From positions 3,607,531 to 3,671,530 of the forward strand of contig NZ_CP121472.1 of the NCBI RefSeq assembly GCF_036208045.1: a DNA stretch of 64,000 nt, given 5' to 3'. Under the pieces are notes generated by a model. That model was not told the origin of the DNA. It did not search any database and saw nothing but the letters and a program-made list of their open reading frames with translations. A program made the position numbers and the translations under genes. Positions within the stretch are counted from its first letter, which is position 1, and every line of letters begins with the position of its first letter. Below, piece after piece: positions 33,300 through 41,141 of this stretch. Source of the DNA: Thiorhodovibrio winogradskyi (GTDB lineage Bacteria > Pseudomonadota > Gammaproteobacteria > Chromatiales > Chromatiaceae).

Positions 33300-34154
33300 T
33301 TAGTTGCTGTCTTTATAAATGAGCTGGGTGATTTGCTCCGAGACCAGGCCGATGAGAAAAATGGTAACCGCTGATGTTAGCAAGAAGAGCGTCGCCAGGG
33401 ACAGTCGGTGCGCGGTGAAAAAGGTGTAGCCATAGTAGCCCAAACCAAGGAGCACATGCAGGGCTGCGAGGGGAAAAAACAGTTTCAGTGGCGAGTACAG
33501 TGTCCCGACGCGAAAGATAATCAGCAGAAAGCGCACGCCATCTGACAGTAGCCGGATATGGCTTTTGCCGATGCGCGGACCAGCGGTGATTGGCTCATAG
33601 GCCACCGCATGACCGGCGCGGAAGAGGGCCATGGTGATGGTAGTGGGATACGAAAAGCCGTTCGGCAACAGATAGAGAAAGGCGCGGAATTTGCTCGCGC
33701 TCACTGCCCGAAAGCCGGATGTCAGATCCTCGACCCGGTGATTGGTCATGTAACTGGCAAGACGGTTGTAAAGCCGATTTGCCAGGCCCCGCCCCCAGTT
33801 CGCTTGGGATTCATGACGGCGTGCGCCAACCACCATGTCATAGCCTTGCTCCAGTCGGGCGAGCAAACGCGGGATATCCGCCGGGTCGTGCTGACCATCG
33901 GCATCCATGAACACCAGCACATCTCCGAGCGCCGCGCGCGCGCCGGTCTTCACCGCCGCGCCATTGCCCATGCTGTAGGGATGGGAGATCACACGCGCGC
34001 CCTGTGCCTGGGCAACCATGGGCGTGTCGTCCTCCGAGCCGTCATCGACTAGAATCAGCTCGGCGTCGGGACAGTGTTGGCGGATGCGTGGCAGCAGCCC
34101 TGCCAAGGCAGCTGATTCGTTCTTGGCGGGCAGGATGATTGAGAGGCTTTTCAT
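33300..34154 (-). CDS. GT2 glycosyltransferase, dolichol/polyprenyl-phosphate mannose synthase type
   Basis: 284 residues from ATG 34154: 'LSIILPAKNESAALAGLLPRI', 'LILVDDGSEDDT', 'GNGAAVKTGARAALGDVLVFMDADGQHDP' (metal-binding Asp motif) and 'LTSGFRAVSASKF'. Two C-terminal transmembrane helices (about 215-240 and 250-278) resemble the DPM1/GtrB class that charges a lipid carrier. It is complete, with no obvious operon partner, and stands apart from the polysaccharide locus. Confidence 0.88.
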   Translation of the reverse strand: MKSLSIILPAKNESAALAGLLPRIRQHCPDAELILVDDGSEDDTPMVAQAQGARVISHPYSMGNGAAVKTGARAALGDVLVFMDADGQHDPADIPRLLARLEQGYDMVVGARRHESQANWGRGLANRLYNRLASYMTNHRVEDLTSGFRAVSASKFRAFLYLLPNGFSYPTTITMALFRAGHAVAYEPITAGPRIGKSHIRLLSDGVRFLLIIFRVGTLYSPLKLFFPLAALHVLLGLGYYGYTFFTAHRLSLATLFLLTSAVTIFLIGLVSEQITQLIYKDSN

Positions 34155-34270
34155 TCGGAGTTTCCGCTGTAGCTGAGGTTGGCGGGCCGCTAGACAGGGG
34201 CAGTTCGGAGATCAAAATATCTGTGGCTAGAGGACATGTGGTCTGTCCCTTTTCCCCACTCGGGAATTCG

Positions 34271-35283
34271 TTAGTGATCCCAGCGCTGCTTGGCCAGCCA
34301 AGCTTGGATAAACTTGGGATCGATGCCTTGCAACCGGTCCTCGGGGTCAAGCCCGCGCAGCCGGTCCTCTGGGTCGTAATGGCTAAGCACCAGGTCAGCA
34401 TCAAGCCCCCGCAGCCGGTCCTCGGCAGCAAGCCCGCGCAGCCGGTCCTCTGGATCAAGATCCGGCAGAAAGCCCTTGAGCCATTCGCGGGCCTCGCGGT
34501 GCATGTCTTCTTGTGTGTAGGCCATGTATCCTTCTCCTAGGCGAAAATACCCAATGAGATTGTGCAGGTGAATCCCGATGTCGCTGTGCGAGCGATAACT
34601 GGCATAGGCCGAGCGCCAGTGTGCTTCCTCGGTGGCGAACAGGCCCCAGGGGGCGTTGCGCGGGTGGGGTTCGAGTTGGTTGATCACCACCAGGCGCATG
34701 TCGCGGGTGCCAAAGCGTAAGTGATAGATTCCCGCTTTCTCGGTCTTGTGACAACTGCCCGGTCGCAGTTGTTTGACCAGTTCGAGCGGAAAGCGGGTGG
34801 CGATGGCGTAGCAGCGGAAGTCCTCAGCCGGTAACAGCCGGTAGTGCTCTTTGGGTTCTTCGAGGGGTTGGTCCTTGTCTGACGGGCGCTCGCGCAGAGC
34901 GCGCAGGGAGGCGACTTTGCGGTAGGTGACAGAATGACTGAGCAGTTCTTCGGCAAACCAGGCGCTGAAGGGTTCGTCGGCGGCTTTGAAGCTCAGCAGG
35001 TTGTGCTTGGTCAGGTCTTCCAGTCCATCCGGGCCGTCGTCGGCGGGTCTGCTGGTTGCCTGCGGGGATTGCCCCTGCTCGATGATGAGCACATCCAGGC
35101 GCTGGCTGCGCCCAATTTGATATCAAGGGCGAGTTCTTCTTCAGTGCTGACCTGATAGGGCAGCCCGATCAGCGCATCGGCCAGGGCAAGGCCTAAGGAG
35201 TTTGTGCCAGGGGATGCGTTGGTCGCGATGCATGGCCGGAGTTTAGTCGATCTGCCGGGGGCATGGGAGGTGCGTTTAGTCAA
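34271..35283 (-). pseudogene. Unnamed protein with 'PEDRLRGL' repeats, frameshifted
   Basis: The first part (from 35283: 'LGLALADALIGLPYQVSTEEELALDIKLGA') and the second ('DVLIIEQGQSPQATS...') are in different frames, joined near 35100. The rest is open to 34271. 'YHLRFGTRDMRLVVINQLEPHPRNAPWGLF' and the C-terminal tandem 'PEDRLRGL' units (about 24 bases each, 34318-34470) recall a group of Rpn-associated hypothetical proteins. The repeat tract is prone to slippage. A start at 35092 gives a 273-residue product. Confidence 0.55.
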
Positions 35284-35387
35284 TTTGGAGGTGGGTAAGC
35301 AGCGCGCCCTGCCTTACCGACAAAACATGAACCCCGCCCCGGTGTCTCTTACCATTAACATCCATTAATTCTGCCCATTAATTCCCA

Positions 35388-35897
35388 TTAACTCCTGATT
35401 TGATGCTCGACAAAATGCCGCAACGCATCGTTAATAAGCACTTGATAATTCGTGTCTAATATTTCCGCACGCGCTTTAAAAGCCGCTAAAATTCGGTTAT
35501 CAATCCGCATCGTGATTTGCGATTCTGTTCCTCGTTCGTATTGCAATTGCGCCAAGGCAGGGATTTCTGAAACAGGCTTGGCATCAGCGAAATCCAAATT
35601 TGCATAGCGATCAAACATTGGATCAGAATTGTTGTTCATAACGGCGCCTTTTGGTTGGTTTGCTTTCCAGGAAGAAATAAGCCGAATCCGTTTCCCGCGC
35701 AGCGTCCATACCACCACGAGGATACGCCCCAAGCCACCCATACCCAGGGTGACCCATCGCTGTTCGCCGCTTGCGTCGATGTCTTCACGCGTCAGCGCGT
35801 AAGGATCAAGCAACACATGACGGCCTTCCTCGAAGGTCACGCCATCGTGATTGAGTGGGTTGGCAGCGGCTTTTCTAGGATCAAATTCAATCTCCAT
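35388..35897 (-). CDS. BrnT-BrnA toxin-antitoxin fusion protein
   Basis: One 169-residue frame joins a BrnT domain ('MEIEFDPRKAAANPLNHDGVTFEEGRHVL', 'RWVTLGMGGLGRILVVVWTLRGKRIRLISSWKANQ') to a BrnA-type RHH antitoxin ('MNNNSDPMFDRYANLDFADAKPV', 'ESQITMRIDNRILAAFKARAEILDTNYQVLINDALRHFVE'). An ATG at 35639 would still allow separate translation of the antitoxin. Normally the two genes overlap in different frames. The loss of the BrnT stop and of its last few residues is the change. The upstream leader matches that of brnT at 14538. Confidence 0.8.
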   Translation of the reverse strand: MEIEFDPRKAAANPLNHDGVTFEEGRHVLLDPYALTREDIDASGEQRWVTLGMGGLGRILVVVWTLRGKRIRLISSWKANQPKGAVMNNNSDPMFDRYANLDFADAKPVSEIPALAQLQYERGTESQITMRIDNRILAAFKARAEILDTNYQVLINDALRHFVEHQIRS

Positions 35898-35944
35898 AAG
35901 CGGTCAGTTTAGAGGTCGCCGCGATCTCAGGCAAATCCGCCGTC

Positions 35945-36070
35945 GCACCCCACCACAGCAAAAACCCCGCCCCGATGACTCGGGAGCGAGGTTGTCTTGG
36001 GCGGTGGGCATCCATGCCCGAGGGGTCAGCCGCGCCGGGTTGCGCTTAGGCTTGGCGCGGTTGTGGTGCA
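35945..36070. repeat. TA-associated palindromic repeat, copy 3
   Basis: Same 'gcaccccaccacagc'-bounded unit with the 'ccccgatgactcgggagc' hairpin, upstream of the brnTA fusion. The IS1111 target sequence 'cagtagagagaattaagtat' follows at once, as it does (shortened) near 13935. Confidence 0.8.
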
Positions 36071-36190
36071 GTAGAGAGAATTAAGTATACTAATGGGATG
36101 GTCCGCCCCGCTCCTACAAACCCGCTGAATCAAGCAAAATAGGCTATCGACAACCATCTAATCGTCAACCGAAGACAGCAGAGAAGAGCC

Positions 36191-37297
36191 ATGAAAAAAG
36201 CGAAGAAAAAATCCGTAAAGACGTTTAGCAAAGAACCGGTCGTCACTATTGGTATTGATTTAGCCAAGAACAGCGTACATGTGTTTGGTGTCGACGCCGA
36301 GGGTGAAGTGGTGTTCAGCCGCAAGCTGGCACGAAAAGCGTTGAGTCAATTCATCGCCCAACAGCCGACCTGTCGCATCGCCATGGAAGCCTGTAGTGGC
36401 GCCCACCACTGGGCGCGCACCTTCCAGGGGTTCGGCCATGAGGTGGTGCTGATTGCCCCGCAGCATGTGAAGCCATTTGTGAAGACCAACAAGAACGACG
36501 CCGTCGATGCCGAGGCGATTTGCGAAGCGGCGCGCCGCCCGCGTCAGTTATTCGTCCCCATTAAAAGCGTTGAACAGCAAGATGTCCAGGGTGTCCACCG
36601 CATCCGCTCAATGGTCATTGATCAGCGCACGGCACTGGTCAATCAGATCCGGGGATTGTTGGCCGAATTTGGGATTGTGATTGCGCAGGGACGCTCTGAA
36701 CTCATGCGCCGTCTGCCGGAGATCCTTGAAGACGCCGAGAATGGACTCAGTGAGCGGTTTCGCGCTGAATTGAACGGTCTCCTTGAGGAGTTGCGTCACA
36801 TGGATACGCGGATCGCTCACTACGATGCACAGATCAAAACGGAGGCCGAGACCAATGCCTCAGCACAGCTGCTGATGTCGATCCCCGGCATCGGTCCGCT
36901 GGTGGCCACCGCCTTGATCGCTACCTTGGGCGACAATTGGGGACTGTTCAACAATGGCCGCGCGCTGGCCGCCTGGCTGGGGCTGGTACCGCGACAGCAC
37001 TCCACCGGTGGGAAACCACGCTTGCTCGGCATCAGTAAGCGCGGTGATGTGTATATGCGCAAACTGCTAATCAACGGGGCGCGTGCCCCTGATCTGAACA
37101 ATGGGCGCTGGGTTGAGAACAAAGACGACGCTCTCAGTCATTGGGCACGCGGTCTCAAGCAGCGTCGTCATGCCAATGTCGCCGTGGTTGCGATGGCCAA
37201 CATGCTCGTGCGCATCGCCTGGGCGGTGATGACCACCGGAAAGGCCTTCGATGCAGCGCACGGCGCGTTAGTAAAGCCTACGGCTGTTACTGCGTAA
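36191..37297 (+). CDS. IS110/IS1111-family DEDD transposase
   Basis: 368 residues from ATG 36191. The N-terminal RuvC-like domain has Asp23 ('TIGIDLAKN'), Glu66 ('IAMEACSGAHHWAR') and Asp103/Asp106 ('KNDAVDAEAI'), the DEDD set. The C-terminal Transposase_20 domain is shown by 'LMSIPGIGPLVATALIATLGD' and 'STGGKPRLLGISKRGD' with the conserved Ser region. Such enzymes recombine donor and target DNA guided by a bridge RNA. Full length and undamaged. Confidence 0.95.
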   Translation: MKKAKKKSVKTFSKEPVVTIGIDLAKNSVHVFGVDAEGEVVFSRKLARKALSQFIAQQPTCRIAMEACSGAHHWARTFQGFGHEVVLIAPQHVKPFVKTNKNDAVDAEAICEAARRPRQLFVPIKSVEQQDVQGVHRIRSMVIDQRTALVNQIRGLLAEFGIVIAQGRSELMRRLPEILEDAENGLSERFRAELNGLLEELRHMDTRIAHYDAQIKTEAETNASAQLLMSIPGIGPLVATALIATLGDNWGLFNNGRALAAWLGLVPRQHSTGGKPRLLGISKRGDVYMRKLLINGARAPDLNNGRWVENKDDALSHWARGLKQRRHANVAVVAMANMLVRIAWAVMTTGKAFDAAHGALVKPTAVTA

Positions 37298-37613
37298 CGC
37301 CTATCGGCCACGAACCATTCCGATTAACCCGCCCTGATCGGGCATCAACCGAGTTCCACACCACGAGTTGCGAAGAGAGAAAGTCACTGTAATGGCATGA
37401 AAGGTACGACCGCCTCGCCGAAAACCTGACGGGGACAGCAGCCAGCATGAGCTGAGACTGATATACTGATTGAGGACGACGAGGTACGCGAATTCCATTA
37501 GGGCACGGGGATCGACTTCGATAATGATCCCTCTCAACGATGCCGGATATATGGCCGCAACGTTTCCTTCTACCAAACAGCGATTTTCCTCTTGCATCGC
37601 GGGGCGGACCATT
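37298..37613 (+). ncRNA. Candidate bridge-RNA region of the IS1111 element
   Basis: Noncoding right end between the transposase stop and the terminal repeat. It is kept at 9485-9975 (apart from the MITE) and partly at 38757-38895 even where the transposase is gone. In the IS1111 group the guide RNA is encoded on this side. I have not folded it and cannot mark the loops. The following 37614-37916 contains no gene that I can support. Confidence 0.45.
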
Positions 37614-37916
37614 TATGTCCCCGGAATTAGAACGGTTTGATGAGGGAGGGCTGGTTGTCAGCGCCATGCCTCGGCTATTTAGGCACCGCCAGACGAAAGG
37701 GGCGGAAACAGATAAGCCGGGACTAAAGTAATGGCAACCTGCTCTCTACTCTATCCATTAATTGCCTGTGTCGGCGCAAAAACTCTCGCTACCCCTCGCT
37801 AAGCGCCTCGTTCTGGAAAGTCGTGCGTCAGGGCTGGGCGAAAAATCGCTCCCTGGCAGGCAGGGGGGTGAACGGTTACAATTGCATTTCTTACTTCATT
37901 ACTTTTTGAGGTCGTC

Positions 37917-38141
37917 ATGCTCACCAAGCGCACAAGCAAGAACCAGGTCACCTTGCCCAAAGCCATCGTCCAGACGGTGGGTGAGGCCGACTACTACGAT
38001 GTCACGGTTCAGGACGGCAAGATCGTACTATCGCCGGTTCGACTGCGGCAGGCAGACGCAGTAAGGGCCAAGCTGGTAGAACTGGGCATCACGCAAGCTG
38101 ATGTGGGTGAGGCAATCTCTTGGGCAAGAAAGCGCGCATGA
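37917..38141 (+). CDS. AbrB/SpoVT-type antitoxin
   Basis: 74 residues from ATG 37917. 'KRTSKNQVTLPKAIVQTVGEADYYDVTVQDGKIVLSPV' is the swapped-hairpin AbrB DNA-binding domain; the C-terminal helix would wrap the toxin. Its TGA overlaps the toxin ATG. Such antitoxins repress their own promoter together with the toxin. Complete. Confidence 0.85.
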   Translation: MLTKRTSKNQVTLPKAIVQTVGEADYYDVTVQDGKIVLSPVRLRQADAVRAKLVELGITQADVGEAISWARKRA

Positions 38142-38563
38142 GCAAGCCTCGGGTCGTCATCGACACCAACTGCCTGGTTTCTGCCCTAATTTTCTCGCGC
38201 GACCAATTTGCGTGGCTACGGGAAGCCTGGCAGGCTAAACGTTTTGTCGCCTTGGCCAGTCGCGACACGGTGAGCGAACTGCTGCGCGTTCTCGCCTATC
38301 CCAAGTTCAAGCTGAGTCACGATGAGCAAGAAACGCTGTTGGCCGAATTCCTGCCGTTCGTAGAAACCGTCAGTATCGAGACAAGGCCTGGAGATCTACC
38401 GAAGATTCGTGATGCCGAGGATGTCATCTTTCTGGTGCTCGCAGCTGTAGCCAAGGCCGATGCACTGGTCAGTGGCGACGGCGATATTCAGGCAGTCAAG
38501 GCGCAATTTCAAATTCCCATCCTGACCGTCGCAGAATTCGCCGACTGGCTGCAGGCTCAATAA
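38138..38563 (+). CDS. PIN-family toxin (COG1569 type)
   Basis: 141 residues from ATG 38138. 'RVVIDTNCLVSALIFSR' with the first Asp, 'SRDTVSELLRVLAYPKF' with the Glu, 'IRDAEDVIFLVLAAVAKADALVSGDGDIQAV' with the remaining Asp residues are the landmarks of this PIN subfamily of predicted RNases. Overlaps the AbrB antitoxin by four bases. Complete; the palindromic repeat follows 30 bases after the stop. Confidence 0.88.
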   Translation: MSKPRVVIDTNCLVSALIFSRDQFAWLREAWQAKRFVALASRDTVSELLRVLAYPKFKLSHDEQETLLAEFLPFVETVSIETRPGDLPKIRDAEDVIFLVLAAVAKADALVSGDGDIQAVKAQFQIPILTVAEFADWLQAQ

Positions 38564-38593
38564 ACTCCCGGAATCAAGCTCGTGATGTTGGCC

Positions 38594-38720
38594 GCCACCC
38601 CACCACAGCAGAAACCCTGCCCCGATGACTCGGGAGCGGGGTTGTCTGGGGCTTCGGGCATCCGTGCCCGAGGGGTTAGCTGCGCCAGATTGGGAATAGG
38701 TTTGGCGCGGCTGGGGTGGT
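38594..38720. repeat. TA-associated palindromic repeat, copy 4
   Basis: Bounded by 'gccaccccaccacagc' and 'ggctggggtgg', with the internal 'cccgatgactcgggagcggg' hairpin. It stands directly downstream of a PIN toxin, like copy 1. Confidence 0.8.
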
Positions 38721-38723
38721 TCG

Positions 38724-38756
38724 GGAATTAAACAGAGCCTGGCCCCATTTGTTACC
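38724..38756. repeat. Family-B tag, reverse orientation
   Basis: 'aattaaacagagcctggccc' followed by 'catttg': the complement of the 'ggggccagg...ttaatt' form. It joins the palindromic repeat to the IS1111 remnant. Confidence 0.6.
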
Positions 38757-38895
38757 ATTGAGGACGGCGAGGTACGCGCATTCCATCAGGGCACGGGGAC
38801 CACGGGGATCCCGATATCGATGCCTGATATATGGCTGCAACGTTTCCTTCTGCTGATCAGCGATTTTCCTCTTGTATCGCGGGGCGGACCATATA
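38757..38895 (+). mobile_element. IS1111 right-end remnant
   Basis: About 140 bases identical in type to the right end of the element at 37474-37613, including 'gaggtacgcgcattccatca' and the terminal repeat 'gcggggcggaccat'. The transposase is absent. The flank 'atatggccccattta' equals tag sequences at 48841 and 51495. Confidence 0.75.
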
Positions 38896-38899
38896 TGGC

Positions 38900-39079
38900 C
38901 CCATTTAGCCACAGCTCCGGCCGCTGTAGCGGTCAAGTGGCTACAGGTGCGTATCGTTGGCAGCGAAAACTGTCGGCTCTGTAACAAGGGTTCATCAAGG
39001 CTCGAGCCGTGTGAGGGGAAACTTTCATGCACGGTTCTTAGGGGGCTGGGTCAGCGGCAACGCTGCCCGGCTACCCGAC
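38900..39079 (+). ncRNA. Group II intron 3' end (domains V-VI) remnant
   Basis: 39004-39037 is a textbook 34-base domain V: 'gagccgtg' pairs with 'cacggttc', a distal stem with GAAA tetraloop follows, and a two-base bulge lies on the 3' side; the AGC triad is at the start. Domain VI and an intron-like 3' end 'ctacccgac' (to 39079) follow. The upstream 100 bases are probably domain IV behind a lost reverse-transcriptase gene. Without domains I-III it cannot splice. Confidence 0.85.
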
Positions 39080-39099
39080 AATTTAGCGCAAAGTCCATT

Positions 39100-41049
39100 T
39101 TATTGTTCAGGAGCTGAATTTGTTGCTTCTATCAGTATGTCAAGTTTATCCATCTGGTCGCGATATTGATCTTCAAGATTTGGGCTGTACCAACGGCGTC
39201 TATTGTTTGCCCTCATTGCCGCATCCTCTAAAGCGACTCTTGCTAACTTGAATTCGCGTGCTCGCATGAAAAAGCCAGCGATACGCAATGCGGAGTCGGC
39301 TGAAGGTGCAAGCTCCTCGACTTTCAGAAAAGAATCTAAAGCTTTGTTCCAATTCTCTTGGCGCATAGCTAGCTCCCCATCCATGACATAGAAGCCGGCA
39401 AGAAGCCGACTGCGCTTCTCAACCCCTGACAAATTGGCAAGCGCAGGAGTCAATCTGTGTATTTCAGAAATCATTTCTCGACATTGCGTTTCGTCAATTC
39501 CATCAAATAACTGGCTAAGTGCTGGGCGCAAACCATCTGTCCAGCGATGTTGATTGATACGGTTAATAAGATCATCAATATTATATTGGACAGGTCTGTC
39601 AAACCGGCATGCAATGTCAAGTGACATGATTGGAAAAGTCAAGTCATCAGGAAACTGAGCATACCCATCGTCTAATACGCGTAATGCGGTCGTGATATCT
39701 CCCATGGCTACAAACACGGTCGCCAAGGTTCGCTGTGCACGGGGAGATTCTGGATGCTCAATAGCCCAAAGCGAGTAAAGTTGTTCAAGGGCACCCCATT
39801 CCCTGGCGTATCCCCGGGTGACGAATGAAGCTATCAATATTAAGCAGACCCCGACTGCGGGTGCCAAGAAGCGACTTAGCTCTTTAACACGCTTTAGTCC
39901 CAAATAGACGCCAGCCGACAGGCTAAGTAAGGGGCCGAGAATCGGCAGGTAGTTGCGGTGTTCAAAATAGAGCTCTAACCCGATCGTTGTTGATTCCAGC
40001 AGATGTCCGCCTAAAAACCAAAGTACTGCAAAACTAACAAGTGGGAAACGTTTGTGAAATGCGATTGAAAAAATTATGATAAATGCTAAGGCGAGTGAGG
40101 CAAACAATACCGGCATTGTAAAAATACTAGTGTATATTGGAAAGTCATCTTGGAATAAACCTAATCCCACCACTCTCATACTGATCAAGTGATAAAGGTA
40201 GTCCATGAGTACGACAGGCTCTGTTAACAAACGCTGTTCAAGGGAAAAATCTCTCGACGCATAGCCTGAAAGCCACCGTGGCAAGTAGGCGAGATAGCCG
40301 ATTAAGGCGATGGTCGGAACTAGGAGAAAAATGCGTCTCCACCAAACAAAATTGGCATTAACCGCCAAACTGGAAAGCAATGTAAACTCGATAACAAAGA
40401 GATACAGTGGGAGTAAGACACCAGACTCTTTGCTCAGCATCGCCAGTATTGTAAAAACAATGACTGATAGAGTGAGCAGTAATAGATAGCGGGTTTCAAT
40501 ATTATTGATTTGAGTGCGGATCATGACATGCCCTGCAACGCCCGCCAAGACAAAAAGCGTGGCGAGTTGAGTCATGCGTTGCACGACATACATAACGGTG
40601 GAAACTTGTAAGGGGTGAAGCAGCCATAGGGATGTCGCGACAATCGCAATCCAGTCCCCAGCATTCTGAGCAACAAACGGCTTAAGCAATAGCCGTGAAA
40701 TGGCAAAAACCAATACGCCAATGAGTAAATGAATAAAAAGATTTGTCTGCTTGAAGCTGGCTGGATGTGATGGCCAGGCATTGTCATTGATGAGAAAGGA
40801 TAGTTTTGACAGCGGTCTTCCGAGTGGTCCAGCGTTACCGATAGCAAGATAGGTCAGCAGTGAAGACCAACTTTCAACAGGAGACTTGCCTAATGCGCCT
40901 AAATTATCGAAATCATCGAGCATGAACGCGCCTGGTATGGCTGGCTGGTAAGTCACCCAGACTACCCCTAAAATTCCTACAAAAATAACAGCCACAAACA
41001 GCTGGTGGAGATACAGGTGTGCTTTTATTTTGCTCTCGTTTCGAAACAT
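39100..41049 (-). CDS. Large membrane protein with C-terminal TPR-like region, next to pilA
   Basis: 649 residues from ATG 41049. Roughly ten hydrophobic helices occupy residues 15-430 (for example 'LFVAVIFVGILGVVWVTYQP', then 'AFMLDDFDNLG' in the first loop, an acidic pair typical of GT-C enzymes). The last 200 residues form helical pairs resembling TPRs ('GELAMRQENWNKALDSFLKVEELAPSADSALRIAGFF'). The shape is that of TMTC/Wzy-like glycosyltransferases; its position after pilA suggests pilin glycosylation. That role is inference. Confidence 0.75.
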   Translation of the reverse strand: MFRNESKIKAHLYLHQLFVAVIFVGILGVVWVTYQPAIPGAFMLDDFDNLGALGKSPVESWSSLLTYLAIGNAGPLGRPLSKLSFLINDNAWPSHPASFKQTNLFIHLLIGVLVFAISRLLLKPFVAQNAGDWIAIVATSLWLLHPLQVSTVMYVVQRMTQLATLFVLAGVAGHVMIRTQINNIETRYLLLLTLSVIVFTILAMLSKESGVLLPLYLFVIEFTLLSSLAVNANFVWWRRIFLLVPTIALIGYLAYLPRWLSGYASRDFSLEQRLLTEPVVLMDYLYHLISMRVVGLGLFQDDFPIYTSIFTMPVLFASLALAFIIIFSIAFHKRFPLVSFAVLWFLGGHLLESTTIGLELYFEHRNYLPILGPLLSLSAGVYLGLKRVKELSRFLAPAVGVCLILIASFVTRGYAREWGALEQLYSLWAIEHPESPRAQRTLATVFVAMGDITTALRVLDDGYAQFPDDLTFPIMSLDIACRFDRPVQYNIDDLINRINQHRWTDGLRPALSQLFDGIDETQCREMISEIHRLTPALANLSGVEKRSRLLAGFYVMDGELAMRQENWNKALDSFLKVEELAPSADSALRIAGFFMRAREFKLARVALEDAAMRANNRRRWYSPNLEDQYRDQMDKLDILIEATNSAPEQ

Positions 41050-41088
41050 CGAATTGATTCGCTCCGCTTCACACCTACAACTAATAAT

Positions 41089-41113
41089 AAAGCCAGCTTT
41101 TCGGGCTGGCTTT
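41089..41113 (-). terminator. Hairpin terminator after pilA
   Basis: 'aaagccagc' pairs with 'gctggcttt' around a 7-base loop, followed on the minus strand by a T-rich tail ('ttattattag'). It sits in the 92-base gap between pilA and the membrane protein gene and should limit read-through from the strongly expressed pilin gene. Confidence 0.8.
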
Positions 41114-41141
41114 ATTTAGATTCCAGAAGATTCGGGAATTA

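Larger units (their letters stand above)
36090..37613 (+). mobile_element. IS1111-type (IS110 family) element, complete
   Basis: Perfect 14-base inverted repeats lie just inside the ends ('atggtccgccccgc' at 36098-36111, complement at 37599-37612), a mark of the IS1111 group. The flanks, joined at a 'TA' core, recreate the intact sequence seen at 13935-13975, which fixes the ends. The 316 bases between the transposase stop and the right end are noncoding and conserved in two other partial copies, as expected for a guide-RNA region. Confidence 0.85.

Noticed and set aside
37298-37916. A separate repeat family for the 'gaggtacgcgcattccatca' segments
   Set aside because: The segments turned out to be the right end of the IS1111 element, since all share the terminal 'gcggggcggaccat' repeat.
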